Notes under the pieces: model-generated
Told to the model about the DNA's origin: nothing
The model's input: only the letters and a program-made list of their open reading frames with translations
The model's database searches: none
In this document: piece by piece, positions 8,800 to 17,973 of the stretch
How the letters are laid out: every line of letters begins with the position of its first letter
Position numbering within the stretch: position 1 is the first letter of the stretch
Made by a program: the position numbers and the translations under genes
Assembly (NCBI GenBank): GCA_028289645.1
Contig: JANQOK010000008.1
Location: forward strand, 62,001-126,000
DNA length: 64,000 bases
Reading direction: 5' to 3'
Source of the DNA: Anderseniella sp.
GTDB lineage: Bacteria > Pseudomonadota > Alphaproteobacteria > Rhizobiales > Aestuariivirgaceae

Positions 8800-9942
8800 T
8801 TGCAATCAATGTACTCTTGGGTCAAGCCTGTACCGGACAGTCCAGCCGGGTTTTCACCACCAGTCTTGTATCAGCGCCAGAGTCACATGCCATATCCGAA
8901 ACAGGAGGAAAAGTCGCGATTCGAAACCCGCATCAATCCGGTGACGCGGCTTGCCACCTGGGCTGAGGCACTGGTGCGGCCGAAGCAGCGCTTTGTGCGC
9001 CAACTCAGCCCGGTCAACGACATGCCAGCGGGACTGCAACACGGGGTCGTGTGCGTCGCAGTCATGAAAAATGAAAGCCTTCGGATCGCAGACTTCCTCG
9101 CACACTACAGGCAACTGGATGTGTGCGGGTTTGTGCTGATCGACAACGGGTCGACCGACGGCACCCTCGAGTACGCATTGCAACAACCCGACTGCGCGGT
9201 GTTGAACACCAGTCACAGTTACTCGGCATCCGGCTTTGGCAGCCAGTGGATCAATGCAGCGATTGACCGTTGTAGGCTGCGAAACCGGTGGTTGGTCGTC
9301 GCTGACGTGGATGAATTGCTGGTTTATGACCAATGTGAGATTTACAAACTGCCGGATCTGGCCCGATTGCTCGAGAAACAACATCTGGACGCCCTGCCAT
9401 GCCTCATGCTGGACATGTATGACGACGGTGATGCTGAACGCAGCCGGTACACTGCAGGCAGCAGCATGATCGATGCATCCCCGATGTTCGATGCCACAGG
9501 GTATGGCCGCGAACCGTCTGCGGTTAAGTCATTACGTCCGGCAACAGCGCTGGCAATTGCCGGCGGCCCCAGGGCACGAACCATGTTTGACCATACCGAC
9601 GAAGCCAGCATGCTGCCTTATCTTCACAAGGTTCCGTTCATGAAATGGAGTCCGGGGGCTGGCATGCGAACATCGCATGAAGTGGACCCGATCATCAGGA
9701 ACACATTGCCATTGCGCGGCGCACTGCTGCATTTCAAGTTCCTCAACAATCCGGACCTGACCGACAAAGCCCGCCTGCGGGAACTGGATCACTGGAACAA
9801 CAATCAACAGCAATCAAGATACTTTGAAAGCCTCGGAAAAACCGCAGGCGCGACCTTCATGTTTGAAGGGTCAGAAAGATACCGATCCTCCCGGACCCTG
9901 GTACAGCATGGCCTGATCTCTCAGCTGGAGTGGGCGCCGTGA
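8800..9942 (+). CDS. Family 2-type glycosyltransferase
   Basis: A glycosyltransferase of 380 residues. The GT-A core begins near residue 82: MKNESLRIADFLAHYRQL, then IDNGSTDGT at 114-122 and the DxD motif at D169/D171 (ADVDEL). This is the pattern of the family-2 group that opens with a KNE motif and is common in surface polysaccharide loci. Neither possible start has a strong ribosome site; an internal ATG at 8887 would remove 29 residues without touching the domain. It is divergent from the GT34-like gene and overlaps the next glycosyltransferase by 4 bases. Donor and acceptor cannot be told. Confidence 0.7.
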   Translation: MQSMYSWVKPVPDSPAGFSPPVLYQRQSHMPYPKQEEKSRFETRINPVTRLATWAEALVRPKQRFVRQLSPVNDMPAGLQHGVVCVAVMKNESLRIADFLAHYRQLDVCGFVLIDNGSTDGTLEYALQQPDCAVLNTSHSYSASGFGSQWINAAIDRCRLRNRWLVVADVDELLVYDQCEIYKLPDLARLLEKQHLDALPCLMLDMYDDGDAERSRYTAGSSMIDASPMFDATGYGREPSAVKSLRPATALAIAGGPRARTMFDHTDEASMLPYLHKVPFMKWSPGAGMRTSHEVDPIIRNTLPLRGALLHFKFLNNPDLTDKARLRELDHWNNNQQQSRYFESLGKTAGATFMFEGSERYRSSRTLVQHGLISQLEWAP

Positions 9943-10736
9943 CACGCAGGGTTGAAACACTGCTGAACACCCTGTGGATCGGACCACGGCTCTCATCCAT
10001 TCACCTGGCGTGCCTGCTTTCAGCTGTCAGGGCGGGCCACAAGGTGCGACTGTTCTGCTATTCACCACCTGAAAACCTGCCTGGGGAGATCGAGACCGCG
10101 AATGCGGAAGACGTGCTGCCGGAGGCAGAGATCATGCGGCACCGCAACAGCGGCAGCCCGTCGCTGTCCTCGAACCGTTTCCGCTACCTGCTGTTCGACA
10201 GAGAGCTCGGTCCCTGGATCGACACCGATGTTTTTATCCTCAAACCGCTGACTTCGCGCAACGGCTACATGATGGCCTGGCAGGATGACGAACTGATCGG
10301 TTCGGCAGTCCTGCAGTTGCCGCGCGGCAAGCTGACAGACTCCCTGTGTGACTTCACCTCGCAGTCCCACCCGATTCCGTTCTGGTACCCGCCCGTGCAC
10401 AAATGCTGGCTGAGAGCGCGTCAGGCTGCCGGGTTTCCGCTGGCCGCGGGCGACTACAGATGGGGCATATATGGCCCGCACCTTCTGACCAATTCCGTCC
10501 GTCTGCACAACCTGGAGGGCTCAGCTGAAGCCCCTGGCAGATATTATCCTGTCAGCTGGCGCGACGCCGGCAGCCTCTATTGCCAGGATGGTAACATTCT
10601 CGACAATCTGCCGGAGACAACTGAGGCGGTTCACCTCTGGCATCACATGGGAACCAACGCACCTGATAGCTCAACGGCAATTCAGGCGGGCAGTTTCCTG
10701 GACCAGGCATTTCGAATGGTCGGGTTGAAACCGTAA
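9939..10736 (+). CDS. DxD glycosyltransferase, GT32-like
   Basis: A protein of about 265 residues beginning with GTG at 9939, which overlaps the previous stop (GTGA) and has GGAG 8 bases upstream; another GTG lies at 9930. The segment SNRFRYLLFDRELGPWIDTD is characteristic of the glycosyltransferase family with a DxD sugar-binding region (D95/D97), related to Och1 and alpha-1,4-GalNAc transferases. The N-terminus TLWIGPRLSSIHLACLLS fits the first Rossmann strand. It is translationally coupled to the upstream family-2 enzyme, so the two probably act in sequence on one glycan. Confidence 0.7.
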   Translation: MTRRVETLLNTLWIGPRLSSIHLACLLSAVRAGHKVRLFCYSPPENLPGEIETANAEDVLPEAEIMRHRNSGSPSLSSNRFRYLLFDRELGPWIDTDVFILKPLTSRNGYMMAWQDDELIGSAVLQLPRGKLTDSLCDFTSQSHPIPFWYPPVHKCWLRARQAAGFPLAAGDYRWGIYGPHLLTNSVRLHNLEGSAEAPGRYYPVSWRDAGSLYCQDGNILDNLPETTEAVHLWHHMGTNAPDSSTAIQAGSFLDQAFRMVGLKP

Positions 10737-10774
10737 ACAAAAGCCTGGACAACAGTCTTGCAGTGGACTTCAGG

Positions 10775-11686
10775 TCAGACGAACTGTTTCGCCATTGCCT
10801 GCGCATACAAATGCCGCCAGCCTTGTTGGGCCGTGCTCAGAAACCAGCTGTTCCTGATATCCCAGTGCGACGTCAAACGACGTTCTATATCTTGCGTGTC
10901 GTAAACCGCGTAGCCACCACAACAATAGATTGTAATTTCGCCGGCAAACAGTTGTGAGTTGACCGACATGATGTCGTATCGGGCGTAATCTATGTCCTGA
11001 GATGCCCTCTCAACGCCGTCACGAGCGTCAAAGAATGCATCCGGGAGCTTGAAATCCGCTGGCAGCATATCTTCATCGCTGTTGTAGACGACCGCCGCCC
11101 TGGCGGGAAGTCTGTTGCCGTCCCTGTCGAAAATCGCGTAGCGGGCACCAGGCCGCTTGGGATTGGTCATCACAAAGCACAATACAACCTTGCCAGCGCA
11201 TGCATGAAATTTGAATTCAATCAGCGGTTCACCATCCCTGCTGACCAACATCTCTTCCACGACCAGACCAGGCTCCACATCGAAATAGGCCCATTCATGA
11301 TGCGTCCTGCCATACCGCCGCGCCAACCAGTTCCGAGCCAGTTCTCGGACGCTGGAGCGTTCAACCTTGTTGTCTTCAACGAACACGTTCCAGCCCGAAC
11401 CGTGCAGCGCCTTGATAACCGTGGGCCGTTGAAACACTTCATCAGGCAATTGCTCTACATCATTGCCGATCCAGACACGGGAGGCAAAAGCCATATTGGC
11501 GCCGGCGTTTTCAACAAGGTACTCCTGGGCATAGGCCCGGTTGCTCAATTTGGTGAAACGGGGATCATGGTCGAACAGCTTTCGCCAAAGCAGCTTCTCG
11601 TTGTATCGGACCGGATCTGCCACATTCGGCCAATATCCCACCTTGCGGCGGAATTGCACAACGAGCCGTGCATGGCGAACATACAT
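10775..11686 (-). CDS. TupA-like ATP-grasp protein
   Basis: A protein of about 303 residues from the ATG at 11686 (MYVRHARLVVQF). An upstream TTG at 11821 is open but would need 45 extra residues with no ribosome site. YNEKLLWRKLFDHDPRF, KALHGSGWNVFV and the late EFKFHACAGKVV segment match the TupA-like ATP-grasp group, named for a teichuronopeptide biosynthesis protein that links amino acids to a polysaccharide. It is convergent with the two glycosyltransferases and closes the island. With a Mur-like ligase and a second ATP-grasp protein nearby, an aminoacylated or peptidylated glycan is a reasonable inference. Confidence 0.65.
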   Translation of the reverse strand: MYVRHARLVVQFRRKVGYWPNVADPVRYNEKLLWRKLFDHDPRFTKLSNRAYAQEYLVENAGANMAFASRVWIGNDVEQLPDEVFQRPTVIKALHGSGWNVFVEDNKVERSSVRELARNWLARRYGRTHHEWAYFDVEPGLVVEEMLVSRDGEPLIEFKFHACAGKVVLCFVMTNPKRPGARYAIFDRDGNRLPARAAVVYNSDEDMLPADFKLPDAFFDARDGVERASQDIDYARYDIMSVNSQLFAGEITIYCCGGYAVYDTQDIERRLTSHWDIRNSWFLSTAQQGWRHLYAQAMAKQFV

Positions 11687-12018
11687 GCAACCCCCGACAA
11701 TTGTGATTATTGCATTGGCGAAGGTGGTCCGTCTCACCGTTATCCGTCCATCAAACCAGTTGTCGTCGTCATGTTGCGCATGTCGGTGCACGCCACAACA
11801 GCCTAACTCGGTCGGCCGCAAAGGTCACACCATCTTGTTGCCACCCTGTGCACGACCGCCAGCCAAGTGTTGATGAGTTGCCGCAATCTTGCGATTGTTG
11901 CAAGGCCTGTCTCCACGTTGTGCCTATCTACGACAGGCGGCGTTCCACAGGCACTGGTGAGAGCAACCATGCGAGCAAACGGACAATCGCCGTGGCCGGA
12001 AGTGAATTGAACAATTCC
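11687..12018. other. 332-base divergent intergenic region
   Basis: This gap separates the TupA-like gene (minus strand) from the IDO-family gene (plus strand). An open frame crosses it in the IDO frame from 11710, but the translation is rich in Cys, His and Arg, unlike a real domain. The two promoters should lie here. I see no clear inverted repeat, RNA gene or conserved small frame. Confidence 0.5.
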
Positions 12019-13143
12019 ATGGGGCCGCTTGCGGACTATGGGATCACCCGTACGCGCGGCTTTATTCCGGCAACTGACCCGTTGCAGAAGTTGCCGCCAG
12101 CGTTCGCCTGCATCGAGCGCGTCTCAAGCGAACTCCCGGTGCACCTGAAACAAGGCAGCCTCAGCGAAGCAATCAAAAGAATGGATTCTCCGGACCTGGG
12201 TTTGCTCAATGGTACAGCGGAACAGGAGCGGCTTTTTCTGGCACTGAGTGTGCTTGCCAACGCCTGTGTCTGGGGTCAGCGGCAACCTGACTTTCGAATT
12301 CCCGAAACTATAGCCGTCCCACTGACAGAACTGGCATCCGCCTTGCAGCGCAAAGCTGTGCTCACATACGCATCGATGACCTTTTTCAACTGGGAGAAGA
12401 TCAACCCCAACGGCGACGTTTGCGCCGAAAACACCAGGCTGTTGTGCAGGTTCCTGGGGACCCGTGATGAAACCTGGTTTGTAACGTCAGCGCTGCACCT
12501 GGAGGTTGCGTGTGCCCCCCTGCTCGCCACACTGTATGACGCGGTGGTTGCATCATCCCGCGCAGATGTCGACGAACTGGAGCATCAACTGGCCTGTCTG
12601 GCCAATCAGATGCATGTCATGACTGACGCTGTACTGAAAGTCCGGGAACAATGCGATCCGACCATATTTTTCAATGACATACGACCGCTGTTCTCCGGCT
12701 GGCCGAGCCCCGGCGCGGTTTATGAAGGCGTATCGAAAAGCCCACGCATCCTGGCCGGTGCCAGCGCCGCGCAAAGCCCGTTGATACAATCGTTCGATGC
12801 GGCTCTCGGCATACGGCACAGCGAAAAAACAGCGGCGTTTCTGGACGGCATGATGCCCTACATGTTGGCGCAGCACCGACGTTTCATCCAGGAAGTCAGA
12901 CAAGCATCCAGAATTCGATCAATGGTCATGCGCAAAGGGTCAGCCGGCCTGGTATCGGCATACAACACCATCACAGATGCACTGAATGAGTTCAGACGGC
13001 GACACTTTCAGTTGGTCAATGAGTACATCACAAAACCGTCCGGGCAGGCCGCGATTACGGGAACAGGTGGCAGTTCATTTTCCGAGTTTCTCCGCGATGC
13101 CGGCGCTGCGACGCGGCAGGCCTCGCTGCCGGCAGACCACTGA
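12019..13143 (+). CDS. Indoleamine 2,3-dioxygenase family heme protein
   Basis: A protein of about 374 residues from the ATG at 12019. The C-terminal block FRRRHFQLVNEYI followed by GTGGSSFSEFL is the IDO signature; His329 is the expected proximal heme ligand. RPLFSGWPSPGAVYEGV and the N-terminal YGITRTRGFIP also match. IDO enzymes open the indole ring of tryptophan to N-formylkynurenine, but many bacterial IDO-like proteins are weak on tryptophan or untested. The frame is open back to 11710, but the upstream translation has no family similarity. No kynureninase or kynurenine formamidase is nearby, so the substrate is left open. Confidence 0.78.
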   Translation: MGPLADYGITRTRGFIPATDPLQKLPPAFACIERVSSELPVHLKQGSLSEAIKRMDSPDLGLLNGTAEQERLFLALSVLANACVWGQRQPDFRIPETIAVPLTELASALQRKAVLTYASMTFFNWEKINPNGDVCAENTRLLCRFLGTRDETWFVTSALHLEVACAPLLATLYDAVVASSRADVDELEHQLACLANQMHVMTDAVLKVREQCDPTIFFNDIRPLFSGWPSPGAVYEGVSKSPRILAGASAAQSPLIQSFDAALGIRHSEKTAAFLDGMMPYMLAQHRRFIQEVRQASRIRSMVMRKGSAGLVSAYNTITDALNEFRRRHFQLVNEYITKPSGQAAITGTGGSSFSEFLRDAGAATRQASLPADH

Positions 13144-13162
13144 TTGCACCAGCCATCGGCAG

Positions 13163-14167
13163 TCATCTGGTTAGACGAACATCACCTGTCACAACTGTCT
13201 CCAGCCGCTGTCTAGCCTCACCAGCCTCTCGCTCCAGTTGCTCAACAATCTCGGCGATCGGCGCAACCGTGTGCAGGAAACCGAGAGCATGACCGGCAGA
13301 CAGCAGACCTTTGGATGTGTCGCCGGTTTCATAGGCCTGCCGCCCGACTTTGCCCGATACATGGGGCAGCAGGTCCTCAATCCGGATGTCGGGATTTTCG
13401 GCTTCCATGCGGGCCACCAGTTCAGTTGTCTCATTGCGCAAGGTGCGCACGGTATTGCGGACACTTGCCATGGTCAGAGCCGTGTCACGCTCGGATGCGT
13501 CGATCAGCTTCTGCTTGTAGCCAGCATGGGCCTTGATTTCCTCCGCCACCAGAAAGCGGGTCCCCATGACCACGCCGTCTGCGCCCATGGCGAGTGCCGC
13601 GACCAGTTGTGACCCGGTACCAATGCCGCCGCCGATCAGGTAGGGGATGTCCAGTCGCTGTTGGGCAAGCGCGGCATTGACCATGGTTCCGATCATGTCC
13701 AGACCGGGATGGCCGCCGCATTCGGCGCCGACAATGGACACCATGTCGACACCAACGCTCTGGGCCTTTTCGGCGAACCGGACGCTGGGCACCTTGTGCA
13801 ATATGACGATGCCGGCATCTTTCAGCATCGGCACATAGGCTTCCGGGTTTCGCCCTGATGTCTCGACGAAGCGAACGCCTTCATCGGCAATCAGTTGGAA
13901 CACCTCCCGGGTTTTTTCGCCCTGAACCAGCTTCGGCAACATGGATACATTGACACCAAAAGACCGGCCGTCACACAGATCACGGCACTTGCGTATCTGG
14001 GCCCGCAGGTCGTCCGGTTCCGGGAAACTGGCAGCGGTGATGAACGATATGATGCCGGCATGGGCAGCGGCAGCGACGTAGTCGGCATCTGCCAACCACA
14101 TCAGTCCACCAGCCACGATGGGAACCCTTATGCCGAATGTCCGGGTGACTTCAGTATCAATCCGCAC
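13163..14167 (-). CDS. Nitronate monooxygenase-family flavin oxidoreductase
   Basis: A TIM-barrel FMN protein of 334 residues. The N-terminus has the family pattern PIVAGGLMWLADADYVAAA, followed by GVNVSML, GAECGGHPG and the phosphate-binding GGGIGTGSQLVAALAMGADG. Nitronate monooxygenases use FMN and O2 on nitronates; relatives act as enoyl reductases or quinone reductases. It begins with GTG 5 bases after the enoyl-CoA hydratase stop and is last in a catabolic operon. That context suggests a role on a CoA-linked or nitro-containing acid, but this is an inference. Confidence 0.78.
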   Translation of the reverse strand: MRIDTEVTRTFGIRVPIVAGGLMWLADADYVAAAAHAGIISFITAASFPEPDDLRAQIRKCRDLCDGRSFGVNVSMLPKLVQGEKTREVFQLIADEGVRFVETSGRNPEAYVPMLKDAGIVILHKVPSVRFAEKAQSVGVDMVSIVGAECGGHPGLDMIGTMVNAALAQQRLDIPYLIGGGIGTGSQLVAALAMGADGVVMGTRFLVAEEIKAHAGYKQKLIDASERDTALTMASVRNTVRTLRNETTELVARMEAENPDIRIEDLLPHVSGKVGRQAYETGDTSKGLLSAGHALGFLHTVAPIAEIVEQLEREAGEARQRLETVVTGDVRLTR

Positions 14168-14172
14168 CGGCG

Positions 14173-14973
14173 CTACCCGTCGCCAAGCTTGGTGAAATCA
14201 GGCTTGCGCTTGTCGAAAAACGCGGTGATGCCTTCAACGGCCGGCGCTTCGGCAACCGCGGCGGCCATGTGATCCCGCTCCAGATCCATTTGCTCGTCAA
14301 AGGTAGAGTGCTCGGCTGCATTCAGCAGTTCCTTGATGCGTGACAGTGCGCTGGTCGGCGCTGTTGCCAGGCGGTCGGCAATTGCAGCAGCGGCAGCCAT
14401 GGCCTCACCCGGCTCACTCAGCTCGTTCAGGGCGCCCAGTTGGTACAGGCGCTCCGCCTCGATGGGTTCGGCAAACATGCACAGGTCATTGACCAGGGAT
14501 CGCGGCAGCATCTGCATCAGCCGGTGGGTTATGCCGCCATCAGGGGTCAGGCCGACCCTGACATAGGAGACCGTGAACTTGGCCTCTCTGCTTGCAACGA
14601 TGAAGTCGCAGGCATAGGCCAGAGATACACCAGCCCCTGCAGCACCGCCTTCAACCGCTGCAATTACCGGTTTGGGGCACGATCTGAAGCTGCGAACAAT
14701 GTCATGCAGGTTTTCGACATGGCCCTTGCGCGCCTCGAGCGGTTCAAATCGGCGGTTTTTTATACGGTTGAGATCACCTCCGGCGCAGAAGAACGAGCCC
14801 GCGCCGGTGAATATAACTGATTTCACCCGGTCGGTTTCCGCAGCCATGGCGAGGGCTTTCAAGATTACATCGTAAAGCTCCAGGGTGATCGCGTTGCGGT
14901 TGGCGGTGTTCGCATTATGGATTACCAAACGGTCCCCAAGATCTTCGAAGTAGGCGATTTTTTCATTGGTCAT
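14173..14973 (-). CDS. Enoyl-CoA hydratase/isomerase (crotonase family)
   Basis: A crotonase of 266 residues from the ATG at 14973 (MTNEKIAYFEDLG); a longer frame to 15084 would run back into the previous gene. The CoA-binding and oxyanion segments FTGAGSFFCAGGDL and AAVEGGAAGAGVSLAYACD are present. It probably hydrates or isomerises an enoyl-CoA made by the two upstream acyl-CoA dehydrogenases, whose stop lies 4 bases before this start. Where a classical hydratase has two catalytic glutamates the pattern here is less clear, so an isomerase-like role is possible. Confidence 0.8.
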   Translation of the reverse strand: MTNEKIAYFEDLGDRLVIHNANTANRNAITLELYDVILKALAMAAETDRVKSVIFTGAGSFFCAGGDLNRIKNRRFEPLEARKGHVENLHDIVRSFRSCPKPVIAAVEGGAAGAGVSLAYACDFIVASREAKFTVSYVRVGLTPDGGITHRLMQMLPRSLVNDLCMFAEPIEAERLYQLGALNELSEPGEAMAAAAAIADRLATAPTSALSRIKELLNAAEHSTFDEQMDLERDHMAAAVAEAPAVEGITAFFDKRKPDFTKLGDG

Positions 14974-14977
14974 GGTT

Positions 14978-16135
14978 TCAAACCCGAGCTTGAGAGAACG
15001 CGATGAAGCGCTCCAGGTGATGGTCGGTGTCACCGAATTCATGATCCACCATGACCAGGCGGCGGGCAAAATGGGCAAGCGCATACTCCTGTGTCATGCC
15101 GATGCCGCCATGCATCTGGATGGATTCTTCCGCCACCAGGCGGCCGACCCTGCCGATCAAATTCTTGGTCGCACTGGCATGGCGTTCGCGCTCGGGGCGC
15201 GGCCCGTCCAATGCAGCGGCCAGGTTGAGAACCGCAGAGCGCGCCTGTTCAATCTCGATCAGCATGTCCGCCATGCGGTGCTGTAAGACCTGAAACTTGC
15301 CTATGGGACGGCCAAACTGTGTACGTGTCTTCAGATGTTCAATGGTGAGTTGCCTGGCCGTTTCCATGGCACCGAGGGCCTCAGCCGAAACAGCAACGAT
15401 GGCCGCACAGATGCGCGCCTCGATTGCCGGAAACGCCTCGCCTGACGGCCCCAGCAGTGCGTCACCCGGCAGTTTGAGGTCGTCAAGTTCAATCTCGCTC
15501 GCGTATCCGCCATCGATCTTCGGATACCCGCGCATGGACAGTCCCGCCATATCAGCGGGCACCAGAAACAGCGAAATGCCCGCTTCTGCATCATCAGGGC
15601 CGGCGCTCCGCGCGCTTACCACCAACGAGTGCGCGGCGCTGCCGTTTGCGACCACGGCCTTGCGCCCGTTGAGCACAAATCCGGAACCGTCCGGTTTCAC
15701 CGTCGTTGCGACCCGGGACATGTCGTATCGGCTGCCCGGCTCGGCATGGGCGAAGGCCAGCTGATGCTGGCCTGACATGACCTGTTCCAGAAGCGCGTGC
15801 TGGTCCGCCGTTCCCAGATCGGCAATCAGCCCGCCGGCGAGGACAGCGTTCTCGAGCAGCGGTTCAACCATGCCGGCACGGCCAGTTTCCTCAAACACGG
15901 TTGCCATGTCATAGCCGTGGCCGCCCAGGCCGCCGACCTGTTCGTCAAACAAGGCATGCATCACACCCAATTCGGCCAACTGCGACCAGATTTCAGATGA
16001 CATACCATGTTCCGTCGCCAGGGACGCGTTTCGTTGTTCGTCCGAATATACATCAGACAGGAACCGCCGCAGCGTGTCCCGCAACATTGTGCGTTCTTCG
16101 GTTTCTCCGAAGCTGATGCGATCTTGCGTGCTCAC
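14978..16135 (-). CDS. Acyl-CoA dehydrogenase, second subunit of a pair
   Basis: An FAD-dependent acyl-CoA dehydrogenase of 385 residues. The N-terminal helical part has ELGVMHALFDEQVGGLGG, the middle domain has LAFAHAEPGS, and the C-terminal part has MHGGIGMTQEYALAHFARR. GTG at 16135 overlaps the stop of the partner dehydrogenase (GTGA), so the two are translationally coupled. Overlapping acyl-CoA dehydrogenase pairs commonly form mixed tetramers in side-chain degradation of bulky acids such as steroids or terpenoids. The substrate is not visible in the sequence. Confidence 0.85.
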   Translation of the reverse strand: MSTQDRISFGETEERTMLRDTLRRFLSDVYSDEQRNASLATEHGMSSEIWSQLAELGVMHALFDEQVGGLGGHGYDMATVFEETGRAGMVEPLLENAVLAGGLIADLGTADQHALLEQVMSGQHQLAFAHAEPGSRYDMSRVATTVKPDGSGFVLNGRKAVVANGSAAHSLVVSARSAGPDDAEAGISLFLVPADMAGLSMRGYPKIDGGYASEIELDDLKLPGDALLGPSGEAFPAIEARICAAIVAVSAEALGAMETARQLTIEHLKTRTQFGRPIGKFQVLQHRMADMLIEIEQARSAVLNLAAALDGPRPERERHASATKNLIGRVGRLVAEESIQMHGGIGMTQEYALAHFARRLVMVDHEFGDTDHHLERFIAFSQARV

Positions 16136-17322
16136 AGGTCAAGAACCTGCTTTGCTATGATCGTCCTCTGCACTTCGTTGGAACCGCCATAAATCGTCAG
16201 CTTGCGGTTGTTGAAATATTGCGCAGCGACAGGTGCTGCGTAGTCCGGCCCGACCGGCTGGGTGTTGGACCCCTCGTCGAGCGCTTCGGATACAAACGGT
16301 ATGGCGTATGGCCCGACGGCACGCCTGGTCAGGTCATTGATCTGCTGCCGCAGCTCTGTGCCCTTGATCTTCAGCATTGAACTTTCGACACCGGGGGCCT
16401 GCCCGGCCGCCACCTGGGCGATGACACGCAGGTTGGTGGTCTCCATGGCCATCAGGTCGATTTCCACCTGCGCAAGCCGAGCCGCAAAAAGCGGATTGGC
16501 CGCCAAGGATTTTCCGCCCGTCATTTCCTGCGCGGCAATGCGCTTGACCGCATCGAGCCCGGCCTTGGCAAAACCGGTACCTGCAATGTTCGTGCGCTCG
16601 TGGGTCAGCAGATACTTGGCGTATGTCCAGCCCTGGTTTTCTTCGCCAACCAGGTTTTCTGCCGGCACACGCACATTGTCGAAGAAGACCTCGTTGACCT
16701 CCGCCTCACCGTCCAGGAGCCGGATGGGGCGTATCTCGACACCGGGGCTGGCCATGTCAATCAGCAGGAACGAAATGCCCTCCTGCGGCTTGGCATCCGG
16801 ATCGGTGCGCACTAGGCAGAAAATCCAGTCGGCGTGCTGTCCCAGCGTGGTCCAGGTTTTCTGGCCATTGACCACGTAGTGGTCGCCGTCGCGCACCGCC
16901 TTCGTCTTCAATGACGCAAGGTCCGAGCCGGCGCCTGGTTCGGAATATCCCTGACACCACCAGTCATCGCCGTTCAGGATGCGTGGCAGAAAGCGGTCGC
17001 GCTGGGCCTGGGAACCGAACTTCTGCAACACCGGCCCAAGCATCATCAGGCCGAACGGCACAATTCTCGGCGCGTGCGCCGCACACATCTCGTCTTCAAA
17101 TATGAAGCGTTGATGTGCCGTCCAACCGGTGCCGCCGAATTCCACCGGCCAGTTGACGGCAAGCCAACCCTTTTCATTCAGGATCGCATGCCATTCCTCG
17201 AAGTCCGCCTTGGTCATGCGCAGGCCCGAGCGCACCTTGTTACTGATGCGGGCGGGCAGCTTCTGTCTCAAAAACTCGCGCACTTCATTGCGGAATTCAC
17301 CCAGATCAACCTGTGTCGGCAT
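16132..17322 (-). CDS. Acyl-CoA dehydrogenase, first subunit of a pair
   Basis: A dehydrogenase of 396 residues from the ATG at 17322, which has CAGGAAAG upstream; the frame is open to 17439 but the extra 39 residues carry no family sequence. CQGYSEPGAGSDLASLKTKA is the FAD and substrate loop, and IYGGSNEVQRTIIAKQVLDL is the C-terminal end expected for this family. It overlaps its partner by 4 bases. It lies downstream of an Lrp-type regulator and a HAD enzyme on the same strand, and is probably under that regulator. Confidence 0.86.
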   Translation of the reverse strand: MPTQVDLGEFRNEVREFLRQKLPARISNKVRSGLRMTKADFEEWHAILNEKGWLAVNWPVEFGGTGWTAHQRFIFEDEMCAAHAPRIVPFGLMMLGPVLQKFGSQAQRDRFLPRILNGDDWWCQGYSEPGAGSDLASLKTKAVRDGDHYVVNGQKTWTTLGQHADWIFCLVRTDPDAKPQEGISFLLIDMASPGVEIRPIRLLDGEAEVNEVFFDNVRVPAENLVGEENQGWTYAKYLLTHERTNIAGTGFAKAGLDAVKRIAAQEMTGGKSLAANPLFAARLAQVEIDLMAMETTNLRVIAQVAAGQAPGVESSMLKIKGTELRQQINDLTRRAVGPYAIPFVSEALDEGSNTQPVGPDYAAPVAAQYFNNRKLTIYGGSNEVQRTIIAKQVLDL

Positions 17323-17453
17323 TACATGACTTTCCTGGAGCAGTTGGTCAGTAATCATTGCAACTGGGGCGGCAACACGCAACCAATGTGTTGTGGCTTT
17401 CCGGCCAGTGGACCGGGTCGAATCGCGGTTGTCCGGCACACGCCGGTGCTGCG

Positions 17454-17957
17454 CTACCGCTCAGTGCGCTCGGGCGGCAACACGACACTCAGTTCCACAC
17501 TGTCTTTGGTCATGATTGACTTGATCACGATGTAACTGAAGTATTTGTCGACTCCGATGTTTCGTTCCAGGATGCTCTCGATAATTTCCTGATAGTGCGC
17601 CACACTGCGGGCGACGAACTTCACCAGGTAATCGTAACCGCCACTGACCAGGTGGCACTCCTGGACGGATTCATAGCGCCGGATTTCGGCCTCGAACTTT
17701 ATGAAATCCTCGCGCCGGTGGTCGTTGAGCGTAATTTCGGTGAATACGGTGATGTAGTCGCCCAGCTTACCGAGGTTGATCTGGGCCTTGTAGCCGGTTA
17801 TGTAGCCGGCTTTCTCCAGGCGCTTGACACGTTGCAGGCACGGGCTGGGAGACAATCCGACAGCATCCGCCAGATTAACGTTGGTCAGCTTACCGTCCTG
17901 CTGAAGCCGGGCGAGAATGTTTATGTCAATCCGGTCGAGCTTTACCGCGTCTGTCAT
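17454..17957 (-). CDS. Lrp/AsnC family transcriptional regulator
   Basis: A protein of 167 residues with an N-terminal winged helix-turn-helix (DRIDINILARLQQDGKLTNV then LADAVGLSPSPCLQRVKRLE) and a C-terminal RAM domain (ECHLVSGGYDYLVKFVARSV) that binds a small effector, often an amino acid. It is 131 bases upstream of the paired acyl-CoA dehydrogenases and 16 bases downstream of the HAD gene, all on one strand. It may therefore regulate its own operon in response to the pathway substrate. Confidence 0.88.
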   Translation of the reverse strand: MTDAVKLDRIDINILARLQQDGKLTNVNLADAVGLSPSPCLQRVKRLEKAGYITGYKAQINLGKLGDYITVFTEITLNDHRREDFIKFEAEIRRYESVQECHLVSGGYDYLVKFVARSVAHYQEIIESILERNIGVDKYFSYIVIKSIMTKDSVELSVVLPPERTER

Positions 17958-17973
17958 CCGGTTTCACTCCGTT

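Noticed and set aside
11710-12018. N-terminal extension of the IDO-family gene to 11710
   Set aside because: The extra residues have no family similarity and the ATG at 12019 fits the start of the conserved domain.
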